Below are positions 35,796 to 43,909 of a DNA stretch of 64,000 nucleotides, piece by piece. The notes under the pieces were generated by a model that made no database searches, had not been told where the DNA came from, and was given only the letters and a program-made list of their open reading frames with translations. How positions within the stretch are numbered: the first letter of the stretch is position 1; the number at the start of each line of letters is the position of its first letter. The translations under genes were made by a program, and so were the position numbers. Origin of the DNA: UBA6168 sp039819485 (GTDB lineage Bacteria > Bacteroidota > Bacteroidia > Chitinophagales > Saprospiraceae); the NCBI GenBank assembly GCA_039819485.1, contig JBCBRY010000003.1, positions 62,001 to 126,000 on the forward strand, given 5' to 3'.

Positions 35796-37025
35796 ATGAA
35801 GAACCTCGTGTTCTTGAATTCTCATCCGATCCAGTATTTTGCTCCATTGTATAAGGAGTTGAAGCAAAAGGTAAATATACCTTCCGAGGTTATTTTTTGT
35901 TCCAGACATGGACTGCAAGGCGAGAAGGATGCAGAGTTTGGGGTGCAGGTAAAATGGGATATTCCCATACTGGAAGGGTATGATCATATGTTTTTAAAGA
36001 ACCAGTCGTTCAGGCCCAATGTGGAATCATTTTTCGGACTGGTCAATTTCGGGCTTGTCTGGCAATTGATCAGAAGGCCAAAAAGTATTTTAGTGGTACA
36101 TGGCTGGGGTTATTTTACCTATGTACTTTTATTGCTGTTGGGCAAAATGCTTGGACATACGGTTTGCCTGCGCGGCGAAAGTCCGCTGAATCAAGAATTG
36201 TTGAGACCGGCCAGTTCATTAAAAAAACGGACGTTCTTTTTCAAGAAAATATTGTTCCCACTGATTGATTATTTTTTGTACATCGGCCAGCAAAATAAAG
36301 CGTTTTACAAATATTATGGCGTGCGGGAAGAGCAACTGGTTTTTTGTCCATATAGTGTGGAAAATAATAGGTTTAGGAATGCATTTGAAAAATTGCACCC
36401 TAAAAAAGATGAATTAAAAAATAAACATGGTGTTCCTGCCAACAAACGTGTTTTTCTTTTTTCCGGAAAATACATTGATAAAAAAAGGCCACTCGATTTA
36501 TTAAACGCTTTCTGTAAAAGTGAAAAGAATAAAGATGCTTTTTTGATTTTCATGGGAGAGGGAGAACAACGGGCAGCCATGGAAAAAATAATATCGGAGA
36601 AAAATATGGATAACGTGCTGTTGACTGGATTCGTAAATCAATCCTCCGTGTCTGAATTTTATACCATTGCCGACGTATTTGTTATGTGTTCAAAAGAAGG
36701 TGAGACGTGGGGGCTGTCGACCAATGAAGCCATGAATTTTAACCTGCCCCTGATATTGTCCGACTTGACGGGGTCTTCATCTGACTTGGTGGAAGAAGGA
36801 AAAAACGGAACCGTTTTTAAAATGGGTGATGTCGAAGTATTGTCCGAAAAAATAAATCAATTTATTTCCCTCCCCGAAAGTGCCCTGGAAAAAATGGGGG
36901 CCCACTCCGGCCAGTTAATAAAAAAGTACAGTTATGCCGAAGTTGCCCACGGCTTGAATCAGGTAATTAGCCGATTTAGCCCTCCGAAAAAAATGGCACA
37001 ACCACCCCTGGCAAAACAATTATGA
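35796..37025 (+). CDS. Glycosyltransferase family 4 protein
   Basis: The 409-residue GT-B enzyme has an acceptor-side half (MKNLVFLNSHPIQYFAPLYK at the start) and a donor-side half from about 215 (VFLFSGKYIDKKRPLDLLNA). The EX7E motif of GT4 retaining enzymes is E303 to E311 (EGETWGLSTNEAM), in the nucleotide-sugar site. It adds one sugar to the growing repeat unit on the cytoplasmic face. It starts 3 bases after wzt and overlaps the next gene by 4 bases, so translation is coupled. Confidence 0.9.
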   Translation: MKNLVFLNSHPIQYFAPLYKELKQKVNIPSEVIFCSRHGLQGEKDAEFGVQVKWDIPILEGYDHMFLKNQSFRPNVESFFGLVNFGLVWQLIRRPKSILVVHGWGYFTYVLLLLLGKMLGHTVCLRGESPLNQELLRPASSLKKRTFFFKKILFPLIDYFLYIGQQNKAFYKYYGVREEQLVFCPYSVENNRFRNAFEKLHPKKDELKNKHGVPANKRVFLFSGKYIDKKRPLDLLNAFCKSEKNKDAFLIFMGEGEQRAAMEKIISEKNMDNVLLTGFVNQSSVSEFYTIADVFVMCSKEGETWGLSTNEAMNFNLPLILSDLTGSSSDLVEEGKNGTVFKMGDVEVLSEKINQFISLPESALEKMGAHSGQLIKKYSYAEVAHGLNQVISRFSPPKKMAQPPLAKQL

Positions 37026-38182
37026 AAAAAGCCATCGTCGTATTGTACGCCCACCCGGAAGCTTATCCGCCCACCCTCAATGCAATGACCGAACTGGCGG
37101 GCATGTTCGATAGAATTTCTTTGTTGTTTCGTCCGAATATGGAAACAACGTGGGCTTTTGCCGATAACGTTGAACTGCAGCCGAGTGGCCCTGTGATTTC
37201 GGTGATTGACCAGGGGGCTATGCCTTTGCCCCAAAAAATGAAACTATTTTTGAATTTTGTCAGGGATTTTCAACGGTTGTGCAAAAAGGAAAAACCCGAA
37301 ATGGTGCTGTTATATGATCCGTTGGCATTGTTGGTTTATTCCTGGGCAAAAAAATTGGGTTTGCCTAAATGTAAGGTATGGTATCATAACCACGATGTAT
37401 TAGAGCAAAACCAGAAACGTTTTTCGTTGAATTGGTGGGCACTGAAAGCCCAAAAAGAAATGTTCCCGAAACTGGATGTTTTTTCCCTGCCAGCACAGGA
37501 AAGGAAAAAATATTTTCCGATGGAATCTTTTAAAGGCGATTATTTTTTTCTTCCCAATTTGCCAGCAGTCTCTTTTTATCGACAATTTTCTACAGTAAAA
37601 AAAGATCCCAATACTTTTCGGGTTATTTTTCAGGGCGCCATCGGAACAGGGCACGGAATTGAGGAAATTTTGGACCTGATGCCCATTAAAATAAATGACC
37701 GGCCACTGCATTTGATTTTAAAAGGTTGGGTAAGGCCGGAATACAAAAAAACACTGCTGGGAATTATTGAAAAAAAGAATTTAAAAAACCAAGTGGAGTT
37801 CGTAGGTTTTACCGCTTACGAAGAATTGCCTGCGCTGACGGCCTCTTGCCACGTTGGCATTGGCATACATGCAAAGGTCGATATCATGAATAAGACACTT
37901 GGCACAGCATCGAATAAAATATATGAATATGCCTCTGTGGGCTTGCCGGTTTTGTACTATGACAACAAACATTTTACAAGACACCTCCAGCAATTTAATT
38001 GGGCCATACCCACTGATGTGAGCAAGGAGTCATTGATTAAAGTACTGGAACATTGCGAAGCGAATTTTACGGAACTTTCAAATAATGCCAGAAATGATTT
38101 TTTAGAAAAACTTAATTTCGAAAATCATTTTAAACAAATGGGAGAATATTTTTTAAGAAAAGAAAAACTCCAACTGGCTTAA
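37022..38182 (+). CDS. Glycosyltransferase, GT4-like
   Basis: The 386-residue protein is GT-B in layout: N-terminal half MKKAIVVLYAHPEAYPPT, a middle HNHDVLEQN segment, and a C-terminal donor half with FQGAIGTGHGIEEILDLM and TASNKIYEYASVGLPVLYYD, where the glutamate of IYEYA takes the place of the GT4 EX7E end. It probably acts in repeat-unit synthesis. The start overlaps the preceding glycosyltransferase by 4 bases. The exact family is less clear than for its neighbour. Confidence 0.8.
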   Translation: MKKAIVVLYAHPEAYPPTLNAMTELAGMFDRISLLFRPNMETTWAFADNVELQPSGPVISVIDQGAMPLPQKMKLFLNFVRDFQRLCKKEKPEMVLLYDPLALLVYSWAKKLGLPKCKVWYHNHDVLEQNQKRFSLNWWALKAQKEMFPKLDVFSLPAQERKKYFPMESFKGDYFFLPNLPAVSFYRQFSTVKKDPNTFRVIFQGAIGTGHGIEEILDLMPIKINDRPLHLILKGWVRPEYKKTLLGIIEKKNLKNQVEFVGFTAYEELPALTASCHVGIGIHAKVDIMNKTLGTASNKIYEYASVGLPVLYYDNKHFTRHLQQFNWAIPTDVSKESLIKVLEHCEANFTELSNNARNDFLEKLNFENHFKQMGEYFLRKEKLQLA

Positions 38183-38248
38183 AACTGCGTTTAATCAGAA
38201 GCATATTGCTTATTAATAATTAAGTTTAATTGCTTTGATAGAAAATAA

Positions 38249-39241
38249 ATGAGTGTATTGAAAAAATTAAAAGTCGACACCCAGATAGTCATCAAGAAAT
38301 CCATTGATTCCGTTTTACGGATGACCCCTTACACAAAGAGGATTTTGGAACACCGTACTAATTTTGTACCGCCCGGTCATTATTACAGCCCTATTCCCGA
38401 TGAGGCCCTGGTGGATAAAATAGCCGCTAACCCGCTGCAGAAAAAGAGAGAATTGCCGGCTATTGATATGAATGAAAAAGAGCAGCTGGCACTGCTCGAA
38501 CATTTTAAAGAATATTATAAAGAAATTCCGTTCACTACTGAACCGTCCGAGGAGTATCGATATTATTACGACAATATCATGTTCTCCTATTCAGATGCGA
38601 TTTTTCTGTTTGGCATGCTCCGCCATTTTCAGCCCAAAAAAGTTATTGAAGTAGGTTCGGGGTTTTCTTCGGCGGTCATATTAGATACGAATCAGCACTT
38701 TTTAAACAATCAGATTGAATGCACATTTATCGAGCCATATACGGAGCGTTTAATGGAATTAATCCGGGATGAAGATGAGGGCAACTTAAAAGTAAATATC
38801 GTGCAGGATTTTGTGCAGAATGTTCCCGTTTCTGAATTTCAAAAGCTGGAGGAAAATGATATTTGTTTTATCGATTCCTCGCATGTGGCAAAGTTGCAAA
38901 GTGATGTGTGTTATTTAATTTTTGAAGTATTGCCGGCTCTTAAAAAAGGAGTGATCGTACACATCCATGATGTGTTCAACCAGTTCGAATATCCGATAGG
39001 TTGGTTCAAGAGAGGGTCGGCCTGGAACGAGGCATATTTGTTACGGGCATTTTTGCAATACAATGATGCTTTTAAAATAATTGCATTTAATTCTTATTTG
39101 GAAGACTTTCATGAAGATTGGTTTAAAGAACATATGCCGCTTTGCCTGGAGCTGCACGAAAAGGTGGAAAACGTATATGGAGAGGTGGAAAAATTATTGC
39201 CCAATCGCGGTCAAAGTATCTGGCTAAAAAAAGTCAAATAA
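38249..39241 (+). CDS. Class I SAM-dependent methyltransferase (Methyltransf_24-like)
   Basis: The 330-residue protein has a Rossmann methyltransferase core at about 125-260: SAM-binding VIEVGSGFSSAVI, acidic strand FIEPYTERLMEL, and DICFIDSSHVAKLQSD followed by GVIVHIHDVF. The His and Asp in the last two blocks resemble metal-dependent O-methyltransferases of polysaccharide loci. It shares this plan with the protein encoded at 57285, so the locus has two related methyltransferases. The likely target is a sugar hydroxyl or the chain end. Confidence 0.85.
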   Translation: MSVLKKLKVDTQIVIKKSIDSVLRMTPYTKRILEHRTNFVPPGHYYSPIPDEALVDKIAANPLQKKRELPAIDMNEKEQLALLEHFKEYYKEIPFTTEPSEEYRYYYDNIMFSYSDAIFLFGMLRHFQPKKVIEVGSGFSSAVILDTNQHFLNNQIECTFIEPYTERLMELIRDEDEGNLKVNIVQDFVQNVPVSEFQKLEENDICFIDSSHVAKLQSDVCYLIFEVLPALKKGVIVHIHDVFNQFEYPIGWFKRGSAWNEAYLLRAFLQYNDAFKIIAFNSYLEDFHEDWFKEHMPLCLELHEKVENVYGEVEKLLPNRGQSIWLKKVK

Positions 39242-39247
39242 TTATTT

Positions 39248-40303
39248 ATGAAAATCCTCATCGTCGGACAATATAGAGACTGGGCCATCGAGCGGCACTT
39301 CGTCCGCTATATGTCAAAATTGGCGGATGTGGAAATGTATGCCGCAGAGGACGTGTTCGATGATTGGTACCGGAAAACCATTTTCAATAAAATCAGCCAT
39401 CGCATAGGGCTGTCCAGTATTCAGCAGAAAATAGCGAAGGAACTATTGGAAAAAGCAGAAGCTGTCAGGCCCGATATTATCTGGGTTTTTAAAGGCATGC
39501 GGTTGATACCGGAGTTATTAAAAAAATTAAAAGAGAAGGGGTTTAAATTAGCTAATTACAACCCCGACCACCCTTTTGAATATGCAACGCGGGGCAGTGG
39601 AAATGAAAATGTAAGAAATAGCATCGGGCTATATGATTTACATTTTTGTTACAGCAATGCAGTGGCTGAAAGAATTGAAAATGAATTTGGAATAAAAACG
39701 AAAATATTGCCTTTTGGCTATGAAATAAAAGATGAACTATTTCATGAAATAAAAAATACACCGGAAATAATCAAAGCTTGTTTCATCGGCAACCCAGATC
39801 CAATTCGAGCTGATCATTTAAGAGCCTTGGCGGAGTCTGGGATTGAGATGGATGTATATGGCCATAGCTGGGAAAAATACCTTTCAGCGGATTCTCGTTT
39901 GCGAGTATTTGATGCGACCTATAAAAAAGATTTTTGGATAAAAATGCGGGCCTACCGTTTACAGATAAATATTTTTCGTCCACATAATATTGGTTCTCAT
40001 AATATGCGCACCTTTGAAATACCGGCCATTGGAGGCATTATGCTGGCGCCGGACAGCCCACAGCACCGGGCGTATTTTAATGCAGGAAAAGAAGCCTTTT
40101 TTTATCAAAGCAAAAAAGAATTAATAGCACAGGCAAAGCATGTTTTGTCGCTTTCAAAAGAAGCGGCAACAACGATCAGGGAAAAGGCCCGGCGCCGATC
40201 GGTAGAGGGGGAATATAATTATGCCGGGAGGGCAAAGTTGGTGGTCAGCACCTTCTCGAATTTATTAAACGAAAACAGACTGCAACCCGAATTATTACGA
40301 TAA
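39248..40303 (+). CDS. CgeB-like glycosyltransferase
   Basis: The 351-residue protein resembles the CgeB/spore-maturation-type GT-B group: start MKILIVGQYRDWAIE, acceptor-half end YNPDHPFEYATRGSGNENVR, then LPFGYE and a donor half with ACFIGNPDPIRADHL and NIFRPHNIGSHNMRTFEIPAIGG, where the RTFEIPA motif is diagnostic. It begins 6 bases after the methyltransferase gene and ends 5 bases before the next gene, in a tightly packed stretch. Confidence 0.85.
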   Translation: MKILIVGQYRDWAIERHFVRYMSKLADVEMYAAEDVFDDWYRKTIFNKISHRIGLSSIQQKIAKELLEKAEAVRPDIIWVFKGMRLIPELLKKLKEKGFKLANYNPDHPFEYATRGSGNENVRNSIGLYDLHFCYSNAVAERIENEFGIKTKILPFGYEIKDELFHEIKNTPEIIKACFIGNPDPIRADHLRALAESGIEMDVYGHSWEKYLSADSRLRVFDATYKKDFWIKMRAYRLQINIFRPHNIGSHNMRTFEIPAIGGIMLAPDSPQHRAYFNAGKEAFFYQSKKELIAQAKHVLSLSKEAATTIREKARRRSVEGEYNYAGRAKLVVSTFSNLLNENRLQPELLR

Positions 40304-40308
40304 ATTGG

Positions 40309-41295
40309 ATGACTGATTCAAAAACGACCGAGTTGATTTCCGTTTTGTTGCCAACGTATAATCCGGATTTGAGGTATTTTAATAAATGCATTGAATCGGT
40401 ATTAAATCAGTCGTATACAAATTTCGAATTGATCATTTCTGATGATAGCCCGACCACAATCGTCACAGATTTTCTGCAAAAATACAACGACCCGCGTATT
40501 CGGTTTTTCAAGAACAAAAAAGGTAAAGGGATTTTTCAAAACCTCAATCATGCTATTGGCCAGGCGGACGGTGCATTTCTACAGATTTTCTGTCAGGACG
40601 ATTATATGTATGAGGGCTTGCTTACAAACCAGTTGCGCGCCCTGAACGAGAACCCTAAGGCCGGTTTTGTCTATGCCCAGTATGATGCAGTAAATGAAAA
40701 GGACGAGATGAACATTCCCTGCCATTTTTCCGGAAACAAACAGGATGAGATTTTTTTTGTACCGCAGCAAAAAGCAACTAATTTATTTTTCAAATACGGT
40801 TGCCTGCCAGGTAATTTGTCCACTGTTATGTTGCGGAAAAAAGTGATTGAAGAACAGGGGCTCTTTAGCGAGGACTACCCTTATGTCGGAGATTTTAAAT
40901 GCTGGGTGGATATTACCAAAAGGCATGGTTTTGCCATTGTCCGCCCACCCATGCTGGCAGTCAGGACCCATTCACAACAGGCGAGCCATACCATGGGCGG
41001 GATAAAATGGATTGAGGAAGTGTTGCCGATTTACCAGCAATTATACCGGGAGATCAGTATTGGAGAAAGCAGGCGAATGCCCCGACTTTTTATCAATGAG
41101 AAAATGGGTGTACAGGGGTTTTATCTTATTTTGAAGAGCATGGTTTTATCTAAAAAACCAGCGCTGCTGAAAAAGCTTAGATTGCTGAACCAGGCACCAT
41201 TTAAATTGTGGCTGATCGTGGTATTGTTTGTGGTGACTTTGCGGCAAAAAATTAAGTTTTTTCAATTGGACAATGTCATTTTGTTTGAAGACTGA
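40309..41295 (+). CDS. Glycosyltransferase family 2 protein
   Basis: The 328-residue GT-A enzyme begins ISVLLPTYNPDLRYFNKCIE, with the nucleotide-binding ISDDSP and metal-binding CQDDYM motifs (DxD equivalent). The catalytic region is VGDFKCWVDITKRHG, and a C-terminal hydrophobic segment (LWLIVVLFVVTL) could tether it to the membrane. It should add a sugar by inversion. Its ATG is 5 bases after the previous stop and its stop lies 3 bases before the polymerase-like gene. Confidence 0.9.
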   Translation: MTDSKTTELISVLLPTYNPDLRYFNKCIESVLNQSYTNFELIISDDSPTTIVTDFLQKYNDPRIRFFKNKKGKGIFQNLNHAIGQADGAFLQIFCQDDYMYEGLLTNQLRALNENPKAGFVYAQYDAVNEKDEMNIPCHFSGNKQDEIFFVPQQKATNLFFKYGCLPGNLSTVMLRKKVIEEQGLFSEDYPYVGDFKCWVDITKRHGFAIVRPPMLAVRTHSQQASHTMGGIKWIEEVLPIYQQLYREISIGESRRMPRLFINEKMGVQGFYLILKSMVLSKKPALLKKLRLLNQAPFKLWLIVVLFVVTLRQKIKFFQLDNVILFED

Positions 41296-41298
41296 CCG

Positions 41299-42663
41299 AT
41301 GAATTTTACCCGCCTCACAAGAATTGTAGTTGTGATCGCTGCGGCGATTGCCATCTTGAACCAGGACCGGTTGCAGGATATTGATTTTCTGTTTCCCTAT
41401 TGTGGTGCCCTGGCAGCTTTTTACTTTGTGAAATTATTTTTAGGACTGGGCAACCGGTTCGTTGTGATTGATATCCTGGAGTTTTTGTGCGTCAATAATT
41501 TATTGTTCGTCCCGTCCTTATTTGAAAGCCTCAGCGATGATTACCTAAAAGAAATAAACCTGATGTTTCCATTATCGGACAGCTATTTTTTGCTGGCCGT
41601 TCCGTGCGTGCTGATGTTATTGGCTGGGTTCTCTCTGAATTTAAAAAACAGGGCTGAATTGGAGCAAAAAGAATTAGTGCGGGAGGAGAACAAACAATTT
41701 CAAACCATCGGACTGTCGCTGTTTATTTGCGGGGTGGCTTTTACCTTGATCAATACTTTCTTTCCCATAGGATTGGTTGCCGATATGTTTGCCAGTGCAG
41801 GTAAAGTAGGTATTTTATACCTTCTGATGTCCAGGTATAAGAGTGGGAAAATACTGCTCTATGTATATTTTGGGATCATCATGCTCGACTCACTGGGACG
41901 CGGGATGATGGGGGAATTTTTCTGGTGGATCGTGGTTTTGGGGATGTTTTATCTGCGGTTGTTCCCAATTAATATCTGGCAAAAATTATCCTATGCAGTC
42001 GTCTTTTTATTTGTGATCGGACTGATCCAGGCCGTAAAGGGAGAGTACCGCTTGGCCACCTGGCAAAATGAAGGGGAATTGGCAGGAATGTCTTCCTCCA
42101 AAGTTTACATGCGACTGATCAGTGGCAAGCTTTCATCCGATGCATTTTTCTCTCCTGAAGAGTCACTGGCGGTTTTGTCCCGCTTCAACCAAGGGTATCT
42201 AACAGCCATGACCCTGGACTACACACCCGACTTTGAACCTTTTGCCAATGGCGAAACCATTTATACCGCCGTGCTGGCGTCGATGGCCCCGAGGATCCTG
42301 TGGCCCGACAAGCCGACTGCCGGAGGCATGTGGTCGCTCGAACGGTTTGCCGGGGTGGAGGCAATGGGGAATACCAGTATGAGTATCGGCGTATTGGGCG
42401 AGGCATATGTCAATTTTAACTATCGAGGGGCAGCCATCTTTCTGTTCTTTTATGCACTGTTCATCAATTATGTCTATTCCCTGTTTTTAGAAAAAGGAAA
42501 AGCCACTCCTTATATTATTTTGTGGATACCTGCCGCCTTTTTCGGACTCTTTAGTTTTGAAACAGACTTTCTGACCATCATGAATTTTTTCGTCAAGTTC
42601 ATGATCTTTTTTGTGGGGCTTTATTATGCGGTCTATAACTTTTGGCGGGTGAAACTTTGGTAG
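41299..42663 (+). CDS. Wzy-like oligosaccharide repeat-unit polymerase
   Basis: The 454-residue protein has about eleven membrane helices and one larger external loop (about 250-350). The loop contains MAPRILWPDKPTAGGMW, a segment I associate with Wzy/O-antigen polymerase relatives in Bacteroidota, where Arg residues act in polymerisation. It would join lipid-linked repeat units on the periplasmic face. This is at odds with the Wzm/Wzt exporter in the same locus, since ABC-dependent systems usually polymerise inside the cell. No Wzx flippase is visible. Confidence 0.75.
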   Translation: MNFTRLTRIVVVIAAAIAILNQDRLQDIDFLFPYCGALAAFYFVKLFLGLGNRFVVIDILEFLCVNNLLFVPSLFESLSDDYLKEINLMFPLSDSYFLLAVPCVLMLLAGFSLNLKNRAELEQKELVREENKQFQTIGLSLFICGVAFTLINTFFPIGLVADMFASAGKVGILYLLMSRYKSGKILLYVYFGIIMLDSLGRGMMGEFFWWIVVLGMFYLRLFPINIWQKLSYAVVFLFVIGLIQAVKGEYRLATWQNEGELAGMSSSKVYMRLISGKLSSDAFFSPEESLAVLSRFNQGYLTAMTLDYTPDFEPFANGETIYTAVLASMAPRILWPDKPTAGGMWSLERFAGVEAMGNTSMSIGVLGEAYVNFNYRGAAIFLFFYALFINYVYSLFLEKGKATPYIILWIPAAFFGLFSFETDFLTIMNFFVKFMIFFVGLYYAVYNFWRVKLW

Positions 42664-42812
42664 GGGTCAGGAGTCAGGAAATTTGCCGTTTATTTTTTTT
42701 GGAGAATATTTGATTTGATACTGTGCAATAATTTTATTCCCTGACCCCTGACCCCTGACCCCTGACCCCTGACCCCTGACCCCTGACCCCTGACCCCTGA
42801 CCCCTGACCCCT
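42663..42812. repeat. CCCCTGA heptamer array with inverted copy
   Basis: Ten tandem copies of CCCCTGA run from about 42739 to 42812, with TGA at 7-base steps from 42742 to 42805. An inverted copy (GGGGTCAGG at 42663-42671 and GAGTCAGG after it) starts at the stop codon of the polymerase gene. The array ends 7 bases before the next ATG. Related words occur upstream of uvrA at 231-315. Confidence 0.95.
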
Positions 42813-42819
42813 CAAAAAA

Positions 42820-43845
42820 ATGATTTCAACCATTTCCATAAAAAAAGATTTGAAAGTTGTTTTTTTCAACCGCAAGCCACGGCCGTTCGGTACGTTTAGC
42901 ATGGAGAATATCTACAATTTTGTGCGGACTAATATGCCTCCCCACGTAACGACAGAGAACAGGGTCGCCAAATATTCCAGCAACGGTGTCTTAAAGCGGT
43001 TGTACATTGCACTGGAGGCGGCATTCCAACAAGGAGATGTCAACCACGTTACAGGAGATGTGCACTTCCTGACGGTTTTTATGAACCCCCGCAGAACCAT
43101 TTTAACGGTTCATGATATCGGTGTAATGGAAGGCAGGAGCAACCTGTTTAAATTTTTATATAAAACCTTTTTTCTGAAAATACCAATGGATAGGGCAGCC
43201 TACGTGACAACGGTTTCGGAAGCGACAAAAAAGGAATTATTGAAAAATGTGGATTATCCGCCGGAAAAAATAAAGGTGATCTACAACCCTGCTTTTGGTG
43301 GGTATCACCGGGTCAATAAAAAATTTAATTCAGTCAAACCCACTATCCTGCATGTCGGTATGGCACCGAACAAGAACTTTTTCCGGTTGGTGGAAGCACT
43401 GGAAGGAATTGATTGCCACTTAGCTGTGGTGGGGAAATTGGACGAAAGCCATATTGAAAAACTAAAACAGCACCAGGTCGACTATTCTTCGGTCTGCAAT
43501 ATTTCAAATGAAGAAATGGTGGCACAATACGAGCAGTGCGACCTGCTTGCCTTTGCCTCCACGCTGGAGGGTTTTGGGATGCCGATCATTGAGGCAAATA
43601 TGGTAGGCCGTCCGGTGGTTACTTCCAATATTTCTTCCATGCCCGAAATTGCAGGCGATGCAGCCTGCCTGGTCGATCCTTATGATATAGCGTCCATTCG
43701 AAATGGCATTCAAAAAATAATTCTGGACGAAAAATACCGCAACCAATTAATTGAAAACGGTTTTAAAAATTGCGAACGTTTTAAACCTGAAAAAATAGTC
43801 GACGATTATTATCAATTGTATCTCGATGTGTACAATAAAAATTAA
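42820..43845 (+). CDS. Glycosyltransferase family 4 protein
   Basis: The 341-residue GT-B enzyme has a donor half from about 165 (PTILHVGMAPNKNFFRLVEA) and the EX7E motif E250 to E258 (LEGFGMPIIEANMVGRPVV). The acceptor half includes TILTVHDIGVMEG and TTVSEATKKELLK, both common in GT4 mannosyl/rhamnosyl-type enzymes. Its ATG lies 7 bases after the heptamer array, so the array is in the ribosome-binding zone. An antisense frame across the array is only repeat translation. Confidence 0.92.
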   Translation: MISTISIKKDLKVVFFNRKPRPFGTFSMENIYNFVRTNMPPHVTTENRVAKYSSNGVLKRLYIALEAAFQQGDVNHVTGDVHFLTVFMNPRRTILTVHDIGVMEGRSNLFKFLYKTFFLKIPMDRAAYVTTVSEATKKELLKNVDYPPEKIKVIYNPAFGGYHRVNKKFNSVKPTILHVGMAPNKNFFRLVEALEGIDCHLAVVGKLDESHIEKLKQHQVDYSSVCNISNEEMVAQYEQCDLLAFASTLEGFGMPIIEANMVGRPVVTSNISSMPEIAGDAACLVDPYDIASIRNGIQKIILDEKYRNQLIENGFKNCERFKPEKIVDDYYQLYLDVYNKN

Positions 43846-43856
43846 ACCCCTCCCGC

Positions 43857-43889
43857 AACGGTGTTGCCGCTGCAAGCGGCAACACCGTT
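43857..43889. repeat. Perfect 15-bp hairpin before asnB
   Basis: Arms 43857-43871 and 43875-43889 are perfectly complementary with a 3-base loop (GCA). It starts 12 bases after a stop codon and ends 20 bases before the asnB ATG. No T run follows, so it is not a standard terminator. Confidence 0.85.
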
Positions 43890-43909
43890 AGCAAACTTTC
43901 CAAAGAATC

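Noticed and set aside
42690..42902. A 70-codon minus-strand frame with GVRGQGS repeats
   Set aside because: It is the translation of the CCCCTGA array, which has no stop in that frame because 7-base units cycle through all frames.
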